Shown piece by piece: positions 52,188 to 61,615 of a DNA stretch of 64,000 nt. Position numbers and translations under genes: made by a program. The stretch's first letter is position 1; each line of letters opens with the position of its first letter. The notes beneath the pieces were generated by a model, which did not search any database, had not been told where the DNA came from, and worked only from the letters and a program-made list of their open reading frames with translations. Source of the stretch: Alistipes sp. (GTDB lineage Bacteria; Bacteroidota; Bacteroidia; Bacteroidales; Rikenellaceae); assembly GCA_017631055.1 (NCBI GenBank), contig JAGBTZ010000033.1, positions 43,050 to 107,049 of the forward strand, read 5' to 3'.

Positions 52188-52301
52188 CTACTTCTTCTTC
52201 ACATCGGTCTTGGCCTTAATCTTCTCGGTTGCACAGCCACTCATCGGCTTATGCTCCTTGGGTGTGACCTTGTGAGCGGTCGTTTTTGTACTCTCTTTCA
52301 T
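52188..52301 (-). CDS. Small basic protein (37 residues), unknown
   Basis: A reading frame with sequence starting MKESTKTTAHKVTPKEHKPM and ending KTDVKKK. Eleven of its 37 residues are Lys, with a single Cys in SGCATE. It has an ATG and stop within 114 nt, ends 54 nt before the hairpin, and begins 97 nt downstream of the radC stop, on the same strand. No homologue is recognised. It could be a genuine small protein or chance; the strongly biased lysine composition is the best argument for it. Confidence 0.45.
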   Translation of the reverse strand: MKESTKTTAHKVTPKEHKPMSGCATEKIKAKTDVKKK

Positions 52302-52398
52302 AACGATAAATTTTATTAAGTTACACCGCTATCCGACTTCGAAGAGCTTCAGCGGCCTATGCGTTATGATGCAAAACACTTGCCAGAGTACACTTCTC

Positions 52399-53055
52399 CT
52401 ACTTTATCATCCCCCGACTGCGGAAACTAAACTCCTCATTGCGGGCAATAATAAGATGGTCGAGCAGACGTATATCAAAGAGTGCCAAGGCCTCCGAAAT
52501 TCGATTGGTTAGGGCTATATCCTGACTACTTGCCTCAGCATTGCCCGAAGGGTGATTGTGAGCCATAATCACCTGAGTTGCAAGCAACTCAAGAGCTCGC
52601 TTGGCTATCAGACGATGGTCGACCACAGTACCTTGCACACCACCCTGACTCACTCGCTGGCGCTCTATGACACGATTGGATGTTGTCAGATATAGCACCC
52701 AACACTCCTCGTGTTGCAGCCCCTCAAACAGGGGTCGGAAAATCTTGACGGCGTCACTACTCGAGCTTATCGTCACCACGTCATCCACTTGCAGTGCCGC
52801 AACTCTGCGCCCAAGTTCTGCTGCAGCAACGATACGGCCGGCACGCTTAAGTCCCACGCCCTCAACCATTCGCAAACGCGAAATCTCCATCGAGCAGAGA
52901 TTTGCAACCGAGCCACAATCGGCCACAAGTCGCTCGCCCAGTTGCACCGCCTCGTCACGCACTCCCCCATCATCAACGATGAGCGAGAGCAGTTCGGCAT
53001 CGGTCAAAGCACCGACACCTCGAGTCAACAACTTATTGCGAATGGCATCCATCAC
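52399..53055 (-). CDS. radC: RadC family JAB/MPN protein
   Basis: A 218-residue protein with an N-terminal HhH-like part (LTDAELLSLIVDDGGVRDEAVQLGERLV ... VEGVGLKRAGRIVAAAELGRR) and a C-terminal JAB/MPN metalloprotease fold. The metal motif is HNHPSGNAEASSQD (HxHPSGx7D), complete. Despite the name, a DNA-repair role for RadC is disputed. It follows rnc by 9 nt, and may be co-transcribed with acpP-fabF-rnc. Confidence 0.9.
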   Translation of the reverse strand: MMDAIRNKLLTRGVGALTDAELLSLIVDDGGVRDEAVQLGERLVADCGSVANLCSMEISRLRMVEGVGLKRAGRIVAAAELGRRVAALQVDDVVTISSSSDAVKIFRPLFEGLQHEECWVLYLTTSNRVIERQRVSQGGVQGTVVDHRLIAKRALELLATQVIMAHNHPSGNAEASSQDIALTNRISEALALFDIRLLDHLIIARNEEFSFRSRGMIK

Positions 53056-53064
53056 TCCTGAACA

Positions 53065-54261
53065 TTAAGCCGAAATCACCTCTTCTTCTCCCTTCTCAAC
53101 CTTCTTGGGCTTTCTCGGGCGTCTTGGTTTTCGGGGTTTATCCGCCTTATCGGTCGACTCTGCATCTGCGACCTTATCGGGAGTCTGGCCTGCCGTATCT
53201 GCAACAGCCTCAACTCCGTTCTCCACAACCTTCTTGGGGCGACGACCGCGCTTAGGCTTCTTGGGGGCTGCACTCTCCGCAACCGATGCGGGCGCACCCT
53301 CCGCAACCAAAGTCGAAGAGTTCTCAACCACCGGCTCTGCCGGACTCTCGGCTACGGGCGCTGCCGACTCCTCAACAGGCTCTTGTGCGCTCTTCTTTAC
53401 GCTCTTCGTTGCACCTCTCTTGGCTTTGGGTTTTGACTGCTTTTTGGCACTCTTGCCGGCCTCAACCTTCTCGGGCTTGGCAGCCGCAGGTATAGGCGAA
53501 ATTTTATCGAGTCTATCGAGCAACTCTGCACACTCCTCATCGCTAATCTCGTGCGAGAGCGAGGCTGCAGCGTTCTGCTCGGCAACCTTCTTCGAATCAC
53601 CAACTCCGTGACCAACCTCAATGCCGTCAATCAACACCGTCGAGTAGAAGGCCGGTGCTGTGTGGGGAGCATGCGCATCACCACGAGTGCGGAACAACAC
53701 CGTGTGGCGATTCTTCTGACACCACTCGATAAGTCGGCTCTTGAAGTCGGTCTCCGACTCGGTCAAAGTGTCGATGCTGAGGTGTTTATAGAAGATATTA
53801 TTGATAAGCAGTCTATTGACAAACTCATAGCCCTGATCGAGGTAGATGGCACCCATCATAGCCTCAAAAGCATCTCCGTAGATATGCTTCTGGGTAAAAT
53901 TACCGCCCGAATTATAGACCACATATTTATCAAGGCCTATCTTATGGGCAATATCGTTGAGCGACTGGCGCGAGACAATTTTCGCACGCAGTTGAGTCAT
54001 AAAGCCCTCATTCTTATCGGGAAACTCGATGTATAGGTAGTCCGAAGTGACACTCTCGATAACGGCATCGCCCAAGAATTCGAGTCTGTCGTTGTTGATA
54101 TTATGACCGCCAATGGATTGCGAGGCGGATTTATGTATCAAGGCAAGTTTGTAGAGTTCGATGTTGTGCGGGATAAATCCGAACATATCATCGACAAATC
54201 GGTAATACTCCTTATCAATGCCGAAGTTGCGCCTGAAAGGGCGAATCAAAAAATCTAACAT
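53065..54261 (-). CDS. rnc: Ribonuclease III with extended basic/alanine-rich tail
   Basis: Cuts double-stranded RNA in rRNA and mRNA processing. The catalytic domain holds NDRLEFLGDAV (57-67; Glu 61, Asp 65) and Asp 130/Glu 133 (GDAFEAMMG). The double-stranded RNA-binding domain spans about 171-240. Residues from about 255 to 398 are a low-complexity Ala/Pro/Lys/Glu tail, ending in a very basic KPRKPRRPRKPKK run before EKGEEEVISA. A typical RNase III is 225-250 residues. It follows fabF by 27 nt. Confidence 0.95.
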   Translation of the reverse strand: MLDFLIRPFRRNFGIDKEYYRFVDDMFGFIPHNIELYKLALIHKSASQSIGGHNINNDRLEFLGDAVIESVTSDYLYIEFPDKNEGFMTQLRAKIVSRQSLNDIAHKIGLDKYVVYNSGGNFTQKHIYGDAFEAMMGAIYLDQGYEFVNRLLINNIFYKHLSIDTLTESETDFKSRLIEWCQKNRHTVLFRTRGDAHAPHTAPAFYSTVLIDGIEVGHGVGDSKKVAEQNAAASLSHEISDEECAELLDRLDKISPIPAAAKPEKVEAGKSAKKQSKPKAKRGATKSVKKSAQEPVEESAAPVAESPAEPVVENSSTLVAEGAPASVAESAAPKKPKRGRRPKKVVENGVEAVADTAGQTPDKVADAESTDKADKPRKPRRPRKPKKVEKGEEEVISA

Positions 54262-54288
54262 GTGATAGGTTTAAGTAAAAGTTCTGGT

Positions 54289-55536
54289 TTACAATTTACG
54301 AAACAGGACAGTCGAGTTGTGACCGCCAAATCCAAACGTGTTACTCAAGGCAGTACGCACCTGACGATATTGCGCCTTGCCGAGCGTGAGATTTAGTTTG
54401 GAGTCGATGGCCGGGTCTACCTCCTCGACATTGATTGTCGGGGGGACAACACCTCGCTCGATGGCACAGATGCAGGCCAGAGCCTCAATGGCTGCAGCAG
54501 CACCCAACAGGTGACCTGTCATCGATTTTGTTGCAGAGATATTCACCCCATAGATATCCTCGCCAAAGAGATGCTCAATAGCCTTAATCTCAGCCACATC
54601 GCCCAGCGGAGTCGATGTACCATGAACATTGATGTAGTCGATATCCGAAGTCGAAAGCCCTGCATCGTCAAGGGCATCCTTCATCGACTTCACAGCACCC
54701 AAGCCCTCGGGGTGAGGAGCAGTCATGTGGTGAGCATCGGCCGACATACCGGCACCGGCAAATTCGCAATATATCTTTGCACCGCGAGCCTTGGCATGCT
54801 CATACTCCTCGAGAATAATCGCAGCAGCACCCTCGCCCAGCACAAAACCGTCACGATTCTTATCAAACGGACGTGAAGCTGTCGCGGGGTCGTCATTGCG
54901 GGTCGAAAGGGCCATCATCGAGTTGAAGCCACCGACAGTCGGGATATTGATGCACGCCTCGGAACCTCCTGCAATCATAACATCCGCTCGACCACAACGA
55001 ATCTGGTCGAGAGCCGAAATCATACCATGATTGGACGAGGCACAAGCCGAGGAGACACAATAGTTAGGGCCCTTCAAGCCATACTTTATAGATATGTATC
55101 CCGCCGGAAGGTCGGGAATCATTCGAGGCACAAAAAAGGGACTAAACCGCGGAGTTCCATCCCCCGCGGAGTAGTCCATCACCTCTTCGAAGAACGATGT
55201 CAGTCCTCCGATGCCTGTGCTCCATATAACTCCCATTCGGTCGGCTTCGCTCTCGATTACCTCGAGTCCCGAATCCTGCATCGCCTCCGCCACAGCAACC
55301 ATTGCGTACTGCGCGAAGCGATCGTATTTGCGCACCTCCTTGCGGTCGAAATAGTGAGCCCAGTCGTAATTTTTTATTTCGCAGGCGAAACGAGTCTTGA
55401 AATTATGGGCATCGAAGTATGTTATCGGGGCGGCTGCGCTAACACCTTTCTCGAGAGCATCGAAATACTCCAAAACATTATTGCCGAGAGGGTTAATCGT
55501 TCCGATACCCGTAACAACTACACGCCTAAAATTCAT
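54289..55536 (-). CDS. fabF: 3-oxoacyl-ACP synthase II
   Basis: Condensing enzyme of fatty-acid elongation. It has 415 residues with catalytic Cys 165 (SSACASS), His 305 (VHGTST) and His 342 (TGHLLGA), plus Lys 337. It is 35 nt after acpP on the same strand and before rnc, the conserved acpP-fabF-rnc order. A GxGG-rich C-terminal NTFGFGGHN is present. Confidence 0.97.
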   Translation of the reverse strand: MNFRRVVVTGIGTINPLGNNVLEYFDALEKGVSAAAPITYFDAHNFKTRFACEIKNYDWAHYFDRKEVRKYDRFAQYAMVAVAEAMQDSGLEVIESEADRMGVIWSTGIGGLTSFFEEVMDYSAGDGTPRFSPFFVPRMIPDLPAGYISIKYGLKGPNYCVSSACASSNHGMISALDQIRCGRADVMIAGGSEACINIPTVGGFNSMMALSTRNDDPATASRPFDKNRDGFVLGEGAAAIILEEYEHAKARGAKIYCEFAGAGMSADAHHMTAPHPEGLGAVKSMKDALDDAGLSTSDIDYINVHGTSTPLGDVAEIKAIEHLFGEDIYGVNISATKSMTGHLLGAAAAIEALACICAIERGVVPPTINVEEVDPAIDSKLNLTLGKAQYRQVRTALSNTFGFGGHNSTVLFRKL

Positions 55537-55571
55537 AAATCGTTCGCTATTCTGCTAAAAGTCGCTAAAGA

Positions 55572-55805
55572 TTATTTGTGCTCCTCGATGTACTTGATAA
55601 CGTCACCTACAGTCGCAATCTTCTCAGCCTCCTCATCGGGAATCTGAAGATCAAAAGCCTTCTCGAACTCCATAATAAGCTCTACGGTGTCGAGTGAGTC
55701 TGCTCCAAGGTGACCGGTAAAGCTTGCTTCGGGAGTTACCTCTGCCTCTTTAACGCCGAGTTTATCAACGATAATCTCAACAACTTTAGTCTGAATCTCT
55801 GACAT
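55572..55805 (-). CDS. acpP: Acyl carrier protein
   Basis: A 77-residue acidic four-helix carrier. The phosphopantetheine attachment site is Ser 37 in [10 protein letters not shown]. It carries growing acyl chains for FabF and the other enzymes of fatty acid synthesis. It is the first gene of the acpP-fabF-rnc(-radC) block, with a TATTTTTG box at 55882-55889 upstream. Confidence 0.97.
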   Translation of the reverse strand: MSEIQTKVVEIIVDKLGVKEAEVTPEASFTGHLGADSLDTVELIMEFEKAFDLQIPDEEAEKIATVGDVIKYIEEHK

Positions 55806-55875
55806 AATTTTTCGTTTTTAGTTAAACATTTATTTTTGTTGGTATAAATAATTGTTCCTATTTTTTCAATCGAAT

Positions 55876-55909
55876 TTTGTGCAAAAATAACACTTTTTTA
55901 TTATTTTTG
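55876..55909 (+). promoter_or_regulatory. Promoter of pepE
   Basis: TTTG (55876-55879), a 22-nt spacer, and TATTTTTG (55902-55909). It overlaps in position with the opposed acpP promoter. Confidence 0.5.
55882..55889 (-). promoter_or_regulatory. -7 box of acpP
   Basis: TATTTTTG on the minus strand, 76 nt upstream of the acpP start. No well-spaced TTG. Confidence 0.4.
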
Positions 55910-55980
55910 GCATATTAACGTCATAATTTTACCGACAACGTACACTAAAATTTATATAATACATTCAAACAGAGATTATT

Positions 55981-56682
55981 ATGAACTTATTACTCATTTC
56001 CAATTCGACCAATGCCGGCGAGGAGTATCTCAAATACCCCATTGGACATATCGGCGCCTTTTTGAAAGGTATTGACGAAATCGTCTTCGTACCCTACGCA
56101 GCCGTAACATTTTCGTATGCCGCTTACGAGGCAAAGGTCCAGGCTCGTTTCAACGAGATTGGCATCAAAGTCCGCTCGGTACACCGCTCGAAAAATCCCG
56201 CACGAATGATTCGCGAGGCGAAGGCAATTTGCGTTGGCGGAGGCAACACTTTTGCCCTCACCAAGAAGATGCAGGAACAGGGATTGATGAGCGCCATCCT
56301 GCGCAAAATCAAGGCGGGAACACCCTATGTCGGTTGGTCGGCAGGTAGCAATGTTTGCTGTCCTACAATCTGCACCACAAACGATATGCCCATCGTTGAG
56401 CCTCAGTCGTTTAAGGCTATAGGTGCCGTTAAGTTCCAAATCAATCCCCACTATCTCGACGCCAACCCCGAAGGCCACGCCGGCGAGACTCGCGAGCAGC
56501 GTATCGAAGAGTATATCGAGGCCAACCCGCGCCGCTATGTGGTGGGTCTGCGTGAGGGTTGTATGCTCCACTACACCGAGGGCACGCTCTCGCTTATCGG
56601 CTCTCGTCCGATGCGTATCTTCAAGAAGGGCATTACCCCCTACGAAGTTATGGCGGGTGACGACCTCTCTTTCTTGCTCTAA
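55981..56682 (+). CDS. pepE: Dipeptidase E (alpha-aspartyl dipeptidase)
   Basis: A 233-residue serine peptidase of family S51 that cleaves dipeptides with an N-terminal aspartate. The catalytic residues fall at the same positions as in Salmonella PepE: Ser 120 (GWSAGSN), Asp 135, and His 157 (NPHYLD). It is divergent from acpP and is followed after 23 nt by the YraN gene, probably in one transcript. Confidence 0.94.
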   Translation: MNLLLISNSTNAGEEYLKYPIGHIGAFLKGIDEIVFVPYAAVTFSYAAYEAKVQARFNEIGIKVRSVHRSKNPARMIREAKAICVGGGNTFALTKKMQEQGLMSAILRKIKAGTPYVGWSAGSNVCCPTICTTNDMPIVEPQSFKAIGAVKFQINPHYLDANPEGHAGETREQRIEEYIEANPRRYVVGLREGCMLHYTEGTLSLIGSRPMRIFKKGITPYEVMAGDDLSFLL

Positions 56683-56705
56683 TCGACTACTCTTATCAAC
56701 GGAAG

Positions 56706-57056
56706 ATGACAACCGCCACAACCGGCCGCGAGGGCGAAAGGCTTGCCACCGATTGGCTTCGCCGCCGAGGCTACATCATACACGAATTGAACTGGCGCAA
56801 TGGCCGCTACGAGATCGACATCATCGCATCTCGTGGCGGTGTATTGCACTTTGTCGAGGTCAAGACCCGTTCGGTGATGGGTTGGGGCACTCCCGAGCAG
56901 GCGATGACCACCGACAAGTGTCGGGCATTGCTGAGAGCCGCTGCGCTCTACATCTCGACGCACCGTATGCCTCACGAGCCGCAATTCGACCTTATTGCGG
57001 TTGACATCCTGCCGGACGGCACTGCCGACATCCGCTACACAGAAAATGTGATATAA
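56706..57056 (+). CDS. YraN / UPF0102 family nuclease-like protein
   Basis: A 116-residue protein with a restriction-endonuclease-like fold. The motif pattern is GREGERLATDWLRRRGY ... EIDIIASRGGVLHFVEVKTR, which contains the Glu/Asp and the E-x-K (VEVKTR) elements of the PD-(D/E)XK superfamily. The actual function of the family is unclear. It is followed by the waaA promoter. Confidence 0.88.
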   Translation: MTTATTGREGERLATDWLRRRGYIIHELNWRNGRYEIDIIASRGGVLHFVEVKTRSVMGWGTPEQAMTTDKCRALLRAAALYISTHRMPHEPQFDLIAVDILPDGTADIRYTENVI

Positions 57057-57070
57057 GACAACCGCTGATT

Positions 57071-57100
57071 TTGGATTTCCGACAAAATAGACTATCTTTG
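57071..57100 (+). promoter_or_regulatory. Primary-sigma promoter of waaA
   Basis: TTG (57071-57073), a 19-nt spacer, and TATCTTTG (57093-57100), 28 nt before the ATG at 57129. Confidence 0.7.
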
Positions 57101-57128
57101 TCCGACTTATTGAAAAGCATGAATTGTG

Positions 57129-58355
57129 ATGTGGATTTATAACATAGGCATCATCCTCTACACCCGATGCATCGCATTGGTTGCTCGCTGGTATCCCAAG
57201 GCCAAGCTCTGGAGTGAAGGTCGCAAGGCTCTCTTCGAGCGTATGGCGCAGGTTATCAAGCCCGAAGATCGTATCGTTTGGGTCCACTCCTCCTCGCTGG
57301 GCGAGTTCGAGCAGGGACGTCCTGTGATTGAGAAGATTCGTGCACGTTACCCCGAGTATAAAATTCTGCTCACATTCTTCTCGCCTTCGGGTTACGAGAT
57401 TCGCAAGAACTATCAGGGGGCAGATTTCATCTTCTACTTGCCGGCCGACACAGTTCGCAATGCCCGCAAATTTCTGGACATCGCCCACCCCGAGGTCGCA
57501 ATCTTCGTGAAGTATGAATTTTGGCTCAATATGCTCTCGGAGTTGCGCAAGCGCAATGTTAAGAGCTACATCATCTCCGCCATCTTCCGCCACAACTCGG
57601 TATTCTTCCGTTGGTATGGCTCGATGTGGCGCAAGGCTCTGCGCACATTCCGCACAATCTTCGTTCAGAACGAGGAGTCCAAGGAGTTACTCGCGGGCAT
57701 CGGTTTCGAGAATGTCATAGTTGCGGGCGACAGCCGTTTCGACCGCGTGGCAGAGATTGCTCGCCAGGCCAAGAAGATCGACCTTATAGAGCGTTTCCGT
57801 GGCAACAACCATCTTTTTGTAGCCGGCTCGACATGGGGCCCTGACGAGGAGCTACTGATACGCCTCATTAACGACAACCCCTCGATTAAGTTCGTTATCG
57901 CTCCCCACGAGATGGAGGAGGAGCGCCTTGCCCGCATCGAGGCCGAGGTTAAGGGCGGAGCATTGCGCTACACTCGTTGCACACCACTCACCTCCTTCGG
58001 CTCGAAGCAGGTGCTTATTCTCGACACGATGGGTATGCTCTCATCGGTATATGGCTATGCATCTTGGAGTTACATCGGCGGAGGTTTCGGTGTTGGTATC
58101 CACAACACTCTGGAGGCTGCCACCTTCGGATTGCCCATCGCATTCGGCCCCAACTATCACAAATTCCAGGAGGCTCGCGATCTTGTCACGCTCGGCGCTG
58201 CAAGCTCCGTTATAGACTACAAGCAGCTCTCTCGTTGGTTTGCTCCGTTGCGCGACAATGATGTCTTTTTGCGCAAGGTGAGCCGACTCTCCCGAGAGTA
58301 CACCTTGAAAAATCAGGGTGCAACCGACATCTTCCTTGGCGAGATTTTCAAGTAG
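57129..58355 (+). CDS. waaA: 3-deoxy-D-manno-octulosonic acid (Kdo) transferase
   Basis: Adds Kdo to lipid A at the inner membrane. It has 408 residues, with an N-terminal membrane helix (IGIILYTRCIALVARW), a Rossmann-like glycosyltransferase family 30 core (WVHSSSLGEFEQGRPV and the GGGFGVGIHNTLEAATFG motif near the C-terminus). A GTG one codon before the ATG is also in frame. Its own promoter is 28 nt upstream. It suggests a Kdo-containing lipopolysaccharide. Confidence 0.95.
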   Translation: MWIYNIGIILYTRCIALVARWYPKAKLWSEGRKALFERMAQVIKPEDRIVWVHSSSLGEFEQGRPVIEKIRARYPEYKILLTFFSPSGYEIRKNYQGADFIFYLPADTVRNARKFLDIAHPEVAIFVKYEFWLNMLSELRKRNVKSYIISAIFRHNSVFFRWYGSMWRKALRTFRTIFVQNEESKELLAGIGFENVIVAGDSRFDRVAEIARQAKKIDLIERFRGNNHLFVAGSTWGPDEELLIRLINDNPSIKFVIAPHEMEEERLARIEAEVKGGALRYTRCTPLTSFGSKQVLILDTMGMLSSVYGYASWSYIGGGFGVGIHNTLEAATFGLPIAFGPNYHKFQEARDLVTLGAASSVIDYKQLSRWFAPLRDNDVFLRKVSRLSREYTLKNQGATDIFLGEIFK

Positions 58356-58602
58356 CCAAATTTTCTGATTTTTAGATTGTTTCACTTCTCCCGATTGCTC
58401 AGATACGCAATCGAGGGCTATTGTTGGTTGCCTGTAAATTTGGTAGAGTCGCGGTAGTTTAGCCAATGGTCAACAACCACCCCGTAACATTGTAAATGTT
58501 AAAAAAACAAAAAAATTAACATATCTCTGCCCAAAATTCCCAAAAAAAATTCGTACATTGCGCCCATATTGAAAATTATTCACTAATCAAAATAAACAAA
58601 CA
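58356..58602. other. Spacer between waaA and the lipoprotein cluster
   Basis: 247 nt without a gene. It holds CGATTGC-TCAGATAC-GCAATCG (58392-58413), a hairpin without T run that might end waaA, and AACATT-GTA-AATGTT (58486-58500). A TACATTG box at 58554-58560 may be the -7 element of the downstream cluster, but it matches the consensus imperfectly. Confidence 0.4.
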
Positions 58603-61524
58603 ATGAGAAATTTTTTACACAAAGCATTGATGCTCTGCACGATCGCACTCTTCGCTGCAGGCTTCACTGCTTGTACCGACACTCCCGATGACGGAGGCGA
58701 GAATGTGGTAGTTACGCTGACTGCCGAATTGGAGAAAGTTGAGGGGAATAGTGCCTCAATCGTGGTAAACTCTACGGGCATTTCGGAGTTGGCTTATACT
58801 GTGCAGGGCGCACACGAGGCTGCACCCATCGCAGTTGTCCTCTTCAAGGATGGCACGATTATCAATGTAGAGAACGAGCAGACAACCATTGCTCTCGAGG
58901 ATTTGGAGTATGAGGCGAACTACTCAATCCACATCGCCGGAAGAATCGCATCCAAGAAGGGTGGTTTCCACAATGAGGTCATCTCGGTCGATTTCACAAC
59001 CGCCAACTACACCGAGGATGTGACCGTAGTACGCCTGAACTATGACGGTGCCGACATCCACGTTCGCATTCCCGAGGAGGTTAAGGCTCGTGGCAACAAA
59101 CTCAAGTGGTTCGTCAAGAGTGTACCCTCGCGCAAGGACTGGAAGCCTTCGATGACCGGATACTTCACCGATGCAGAGTTGGTTCAGCAGCACGATACCA
59201 ACTTCCCAGCATTCCTTATCCACAAGGATACAACGCTGCGTATCTGCGAGAAGAACCGCGTATTTACCAGTTCCTACGATGGCGAATTGACTGAATACTA
59301 TGAGTACATCTGCCCGGGTGAGCCTATGTTCATCTCGATCCAGGAGGTACTCTACACCACCGATGACAGCAACAGCGGTTGGGGTCCGGGTTGGTATAAC
59401 ACGCCGTTCCTCTATGAGCAGTTTATGAACGACTATTACGCAGCAGCAGGTGGTGGTGGGAATATGCCATGGAGCAACTCGGCACAAGTACCTACCCGCG
59501 CAAACCTGCCTGACGAGGAGGATTACTGGCCCGAGAATTCGTGGCACAAGACCCTCCTGCTCACAAGCAAGGAGCCCGGCGTACTCGATGCAACAGTGGC
59601 TATCGGCACACAGGGTTATGACGGCAGCGCAAACCTCTCGCCAAAGGGTGGCAAGATTACGTTCGTTCCCGAGGAGGGCGTCTACACCTATTGCGTAATG
59701 ATTCTCCCTCACTCGCTTTACCAGAGCGTGTTGCTCGACTATCTCGATGGCAAGCGTAACAAATTGCAGTGGTACACCACCTCTTATCACGCAGCGTGGT
59801 CGGGTCTTTCAATGTCGATCTCGGCTTCGGCTGGCCCCACTTCAATTGACCTGGCCGAGCTCTTTGGCGAGGGCGGACTCACCCCGGGTGGTACTTACCA
59901 CGTCTTTGTAACTGCAATGGCGGGCAAGGATGGCGCTGAGGGTATGGAGGCAGACCCCTCACGTCAGTCGTTTGTTCAGACCACATTCGAGTTACCCAAC
60001 TACTCACTGCCCGAGCCCACGATGAAGGTTACAGGCCTCAAGTCGGACAATCCATTCGAGGTCAAGTTCAACATCAAGTGTACTTCGGCAGCGAATAACC
60101 CCATCGAGAAGGCTTCGTTCGCTTGCAACTACGTTCGCGACTTCAATGTAGCTATCAATAGCGAGCATTACACCTATGCCGAGCTTGTAAAGATGAATAC
60201 GCTGAATGGCATCTACTTTGATGATTCAGAGGTTAAGAAGATGAATTCACCCGAGGGTTATGACATTACATTCTACTCGCGTGAGGATGCAGCCAGCGGT
60301 CTGGTAGTTATGGGTTGGAACACCGAGGGTCGCCCGAGCAACCCCGATGCAGAGGGCTCTGAGGCTTACGCTGAGGCTCGCTCACCCCAGATCCCCGATG
60401 CCGAGAAGGTTGAGTCACCGCTCTTCACCGACCTGTTGGGCGATTGGACCGCAACCACCACACTCCACGCAGTGAAGACCATCTACGTTAAGGACGAGAA
60501 TGGCAATTACCTTGAGGACGAGAACGGTGATCTCATAACCGAGAAAGAAAACATTACCAAGGAGGTTAAGTCGAAGGTAACTATCGGCGATCTCACATAT
60601 CCGGAGACTCTTTCGCAGGCTGATTACGACATATATCTCAACGCAGGACTCACTAAGGAGCAGACCGATGCCTACTTTGCAGAGTTCAAGGAGTTGGCTG
60701 CAAACTTCAACCGCAAGGTGCGTGGTCAGAACCGTCTGCTCTGCCAGGGTCTTGACTTCGACCAGCTGGATGAGGATGGTTACTACAAGGGTCTGTTGGA
60801 CTACAAGTCTGCTTGGGACCTCTTCGTATCGCCCGATTATTCGTCTTCATCTGTGGAGGATGGCTTCTACGACTTTGGTCCGAAGTGGCATTTGCAGATC
60901 GACAAGAATGGCAATGTATTCGTTCCGGTGAACGTAAACCGCATTCTGCCACTCACGAACTGGAAGAATGCTGAAGTTCTCTTCTTCGGTTACAATCCCG
61001 ACACCAACGAGGCTATGATGGGACCCCAGAACGATAGCGACGATGCATCGACTTGGCCCAATTTCCCCGTTGAGATTTCGGAGGATAAGAACACCATCAC
61101 GATTAAACCTTTCGTCTACAGCTACACTGACGAGAATGGCAATACCAACAATTACACTTACTACCCCAATATGATTATCAACACCAACTCGGTTTACGGC
61201 ATGCTCCCGATGACCGGTAAGATCAAGGGTGATATCGTATTGACTCGTGGTTGGAAGCAGACTATCATCGTGGATGCAACTATCGACAACGAGATCTCTC
61301 GTTCGAGCGTTGCACAGCCGAAGGCAACACCTATCAAGTCGGCAAACGGTGTAGAGTACGTCAAGAAGAGCATCAAGCCTCGCACAAATTTCGAGGCAGG
61401 AGCCTTCAACGTAAAGCCTGCATCTACAACTGAATTCAATAAGGTTGAGGTTAAGCGTATCGATGCCGAGAAACTCGCGCAGCGCACTCTTTCGCCCAAC
61501 TTTTTGACCAATAGCAACCGCTAA
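58603..61524 (+). CDS. Large predicted lipoprotein, unknown function
   Basis: A 973-residue protein with a signal (MRNFLHKALMLCTIALFAAG) and lipobox-like FTAC (Cys 24). An N-terminal stretch (to about 135) resembles fibronectin-type III strands (SASIVVNSTGISELAYTV, LEYEANYSIHI). The middle and C-terminal parts are Tyr/Asp/Asn-rich, and no enzyme motif is seen. A KDENGNY/EDENGD pair repeats near residue 630. It leads the cluster with a thioredoxin-like protein and an outer-membrane barrel, so an extracellular assembly is plausible. Confidence 0.65.
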   Translation: MRNFLHKALMLCTIALFAAGFTACTDTPDDGGENVVVTLTAELEKVEGNSASIVVNSTGISELAYTVQGAHEAAPIAVVLFKDGTIINVENEQTTIALEDLEYEANYSIHIAGRIASKKGGFHNEVISVDFTTANYTEDVTVVRLNYDGADIHVRIPEEVKARGNKLKWFVKSVPSRKDWKPSMTGYFTDAELVQQHDTNFPAFLIHKDTTLRICEKNRVFTSSYDGELTEYYEYICPGEPMFISIQEVLYTTDDSNSGWGPGWYNTPFLYEQFMNDYYAAAGGGGNMPWSNSAQVPTRANLPDEEDYWPENSWHKTLLLTSKEPGVLDATVAIGTQGYDGSANLSPKGGKITFVPEEGVYTYCVMILPHSLYQSVLLDYLDGKRNKLQWYTTSYHAAWSGLSMSISASAGPTSIDLAELFGEGGLTPGGTYHVFVTAMAGKDGAEGMEADPSRQSFVQTTFELPNYSLPEPTMKVTGLKSDNPFEVKFNIKCTSAANNPIEKASFACNYVRDFNVAINSEHYTYAELVKMNTLNGIYFDDSEVKKMNSPEGYDITFYSREDAASGLVVMGWNTEGRPSNPDAEGSEAYAEARSPQIPDAEKVESPLFTDLLGDWTATTTLHAVKTIYVKDENGNYLEDENGDLITEKENITKEVKSKVTIGDLTYPETLSQADYDIYLNAGLTKEQTDAYFAEFKELAANFNRKVRGQNRLLCQGLDFDQLDEDGYYKGLLDYKSAWDLFVSPDYSSSSVEDGFYDFGPKWHLQIDKNGNVFVPVNVNRILPLTNWKNAEVLFFGYNPDTNEAMMGPQNDSDDASTWPNFPVEISEDKNTITIKPFVYSYTDENGNTNNYTYYPNMIINTNSVYGMLPMTGKIKGDIVLTRGWKQTIIVDATIDNEISRSSVAQPKATPIKSANGVEYVKKSIKPRTNFEAGAFNVKPASTTEFNKVEVKRIDAEKLAQRTLSPNFLTNSNR

Positions 61525-61615
61525 CAAACCATTTTTCCGACACAGGGCAGAGTTCCCCTCAGCGGGCACCCTGCCTTGTGGCTCGGAGCAAAAAACTACC
61601 AAAACCGAATAAAAG

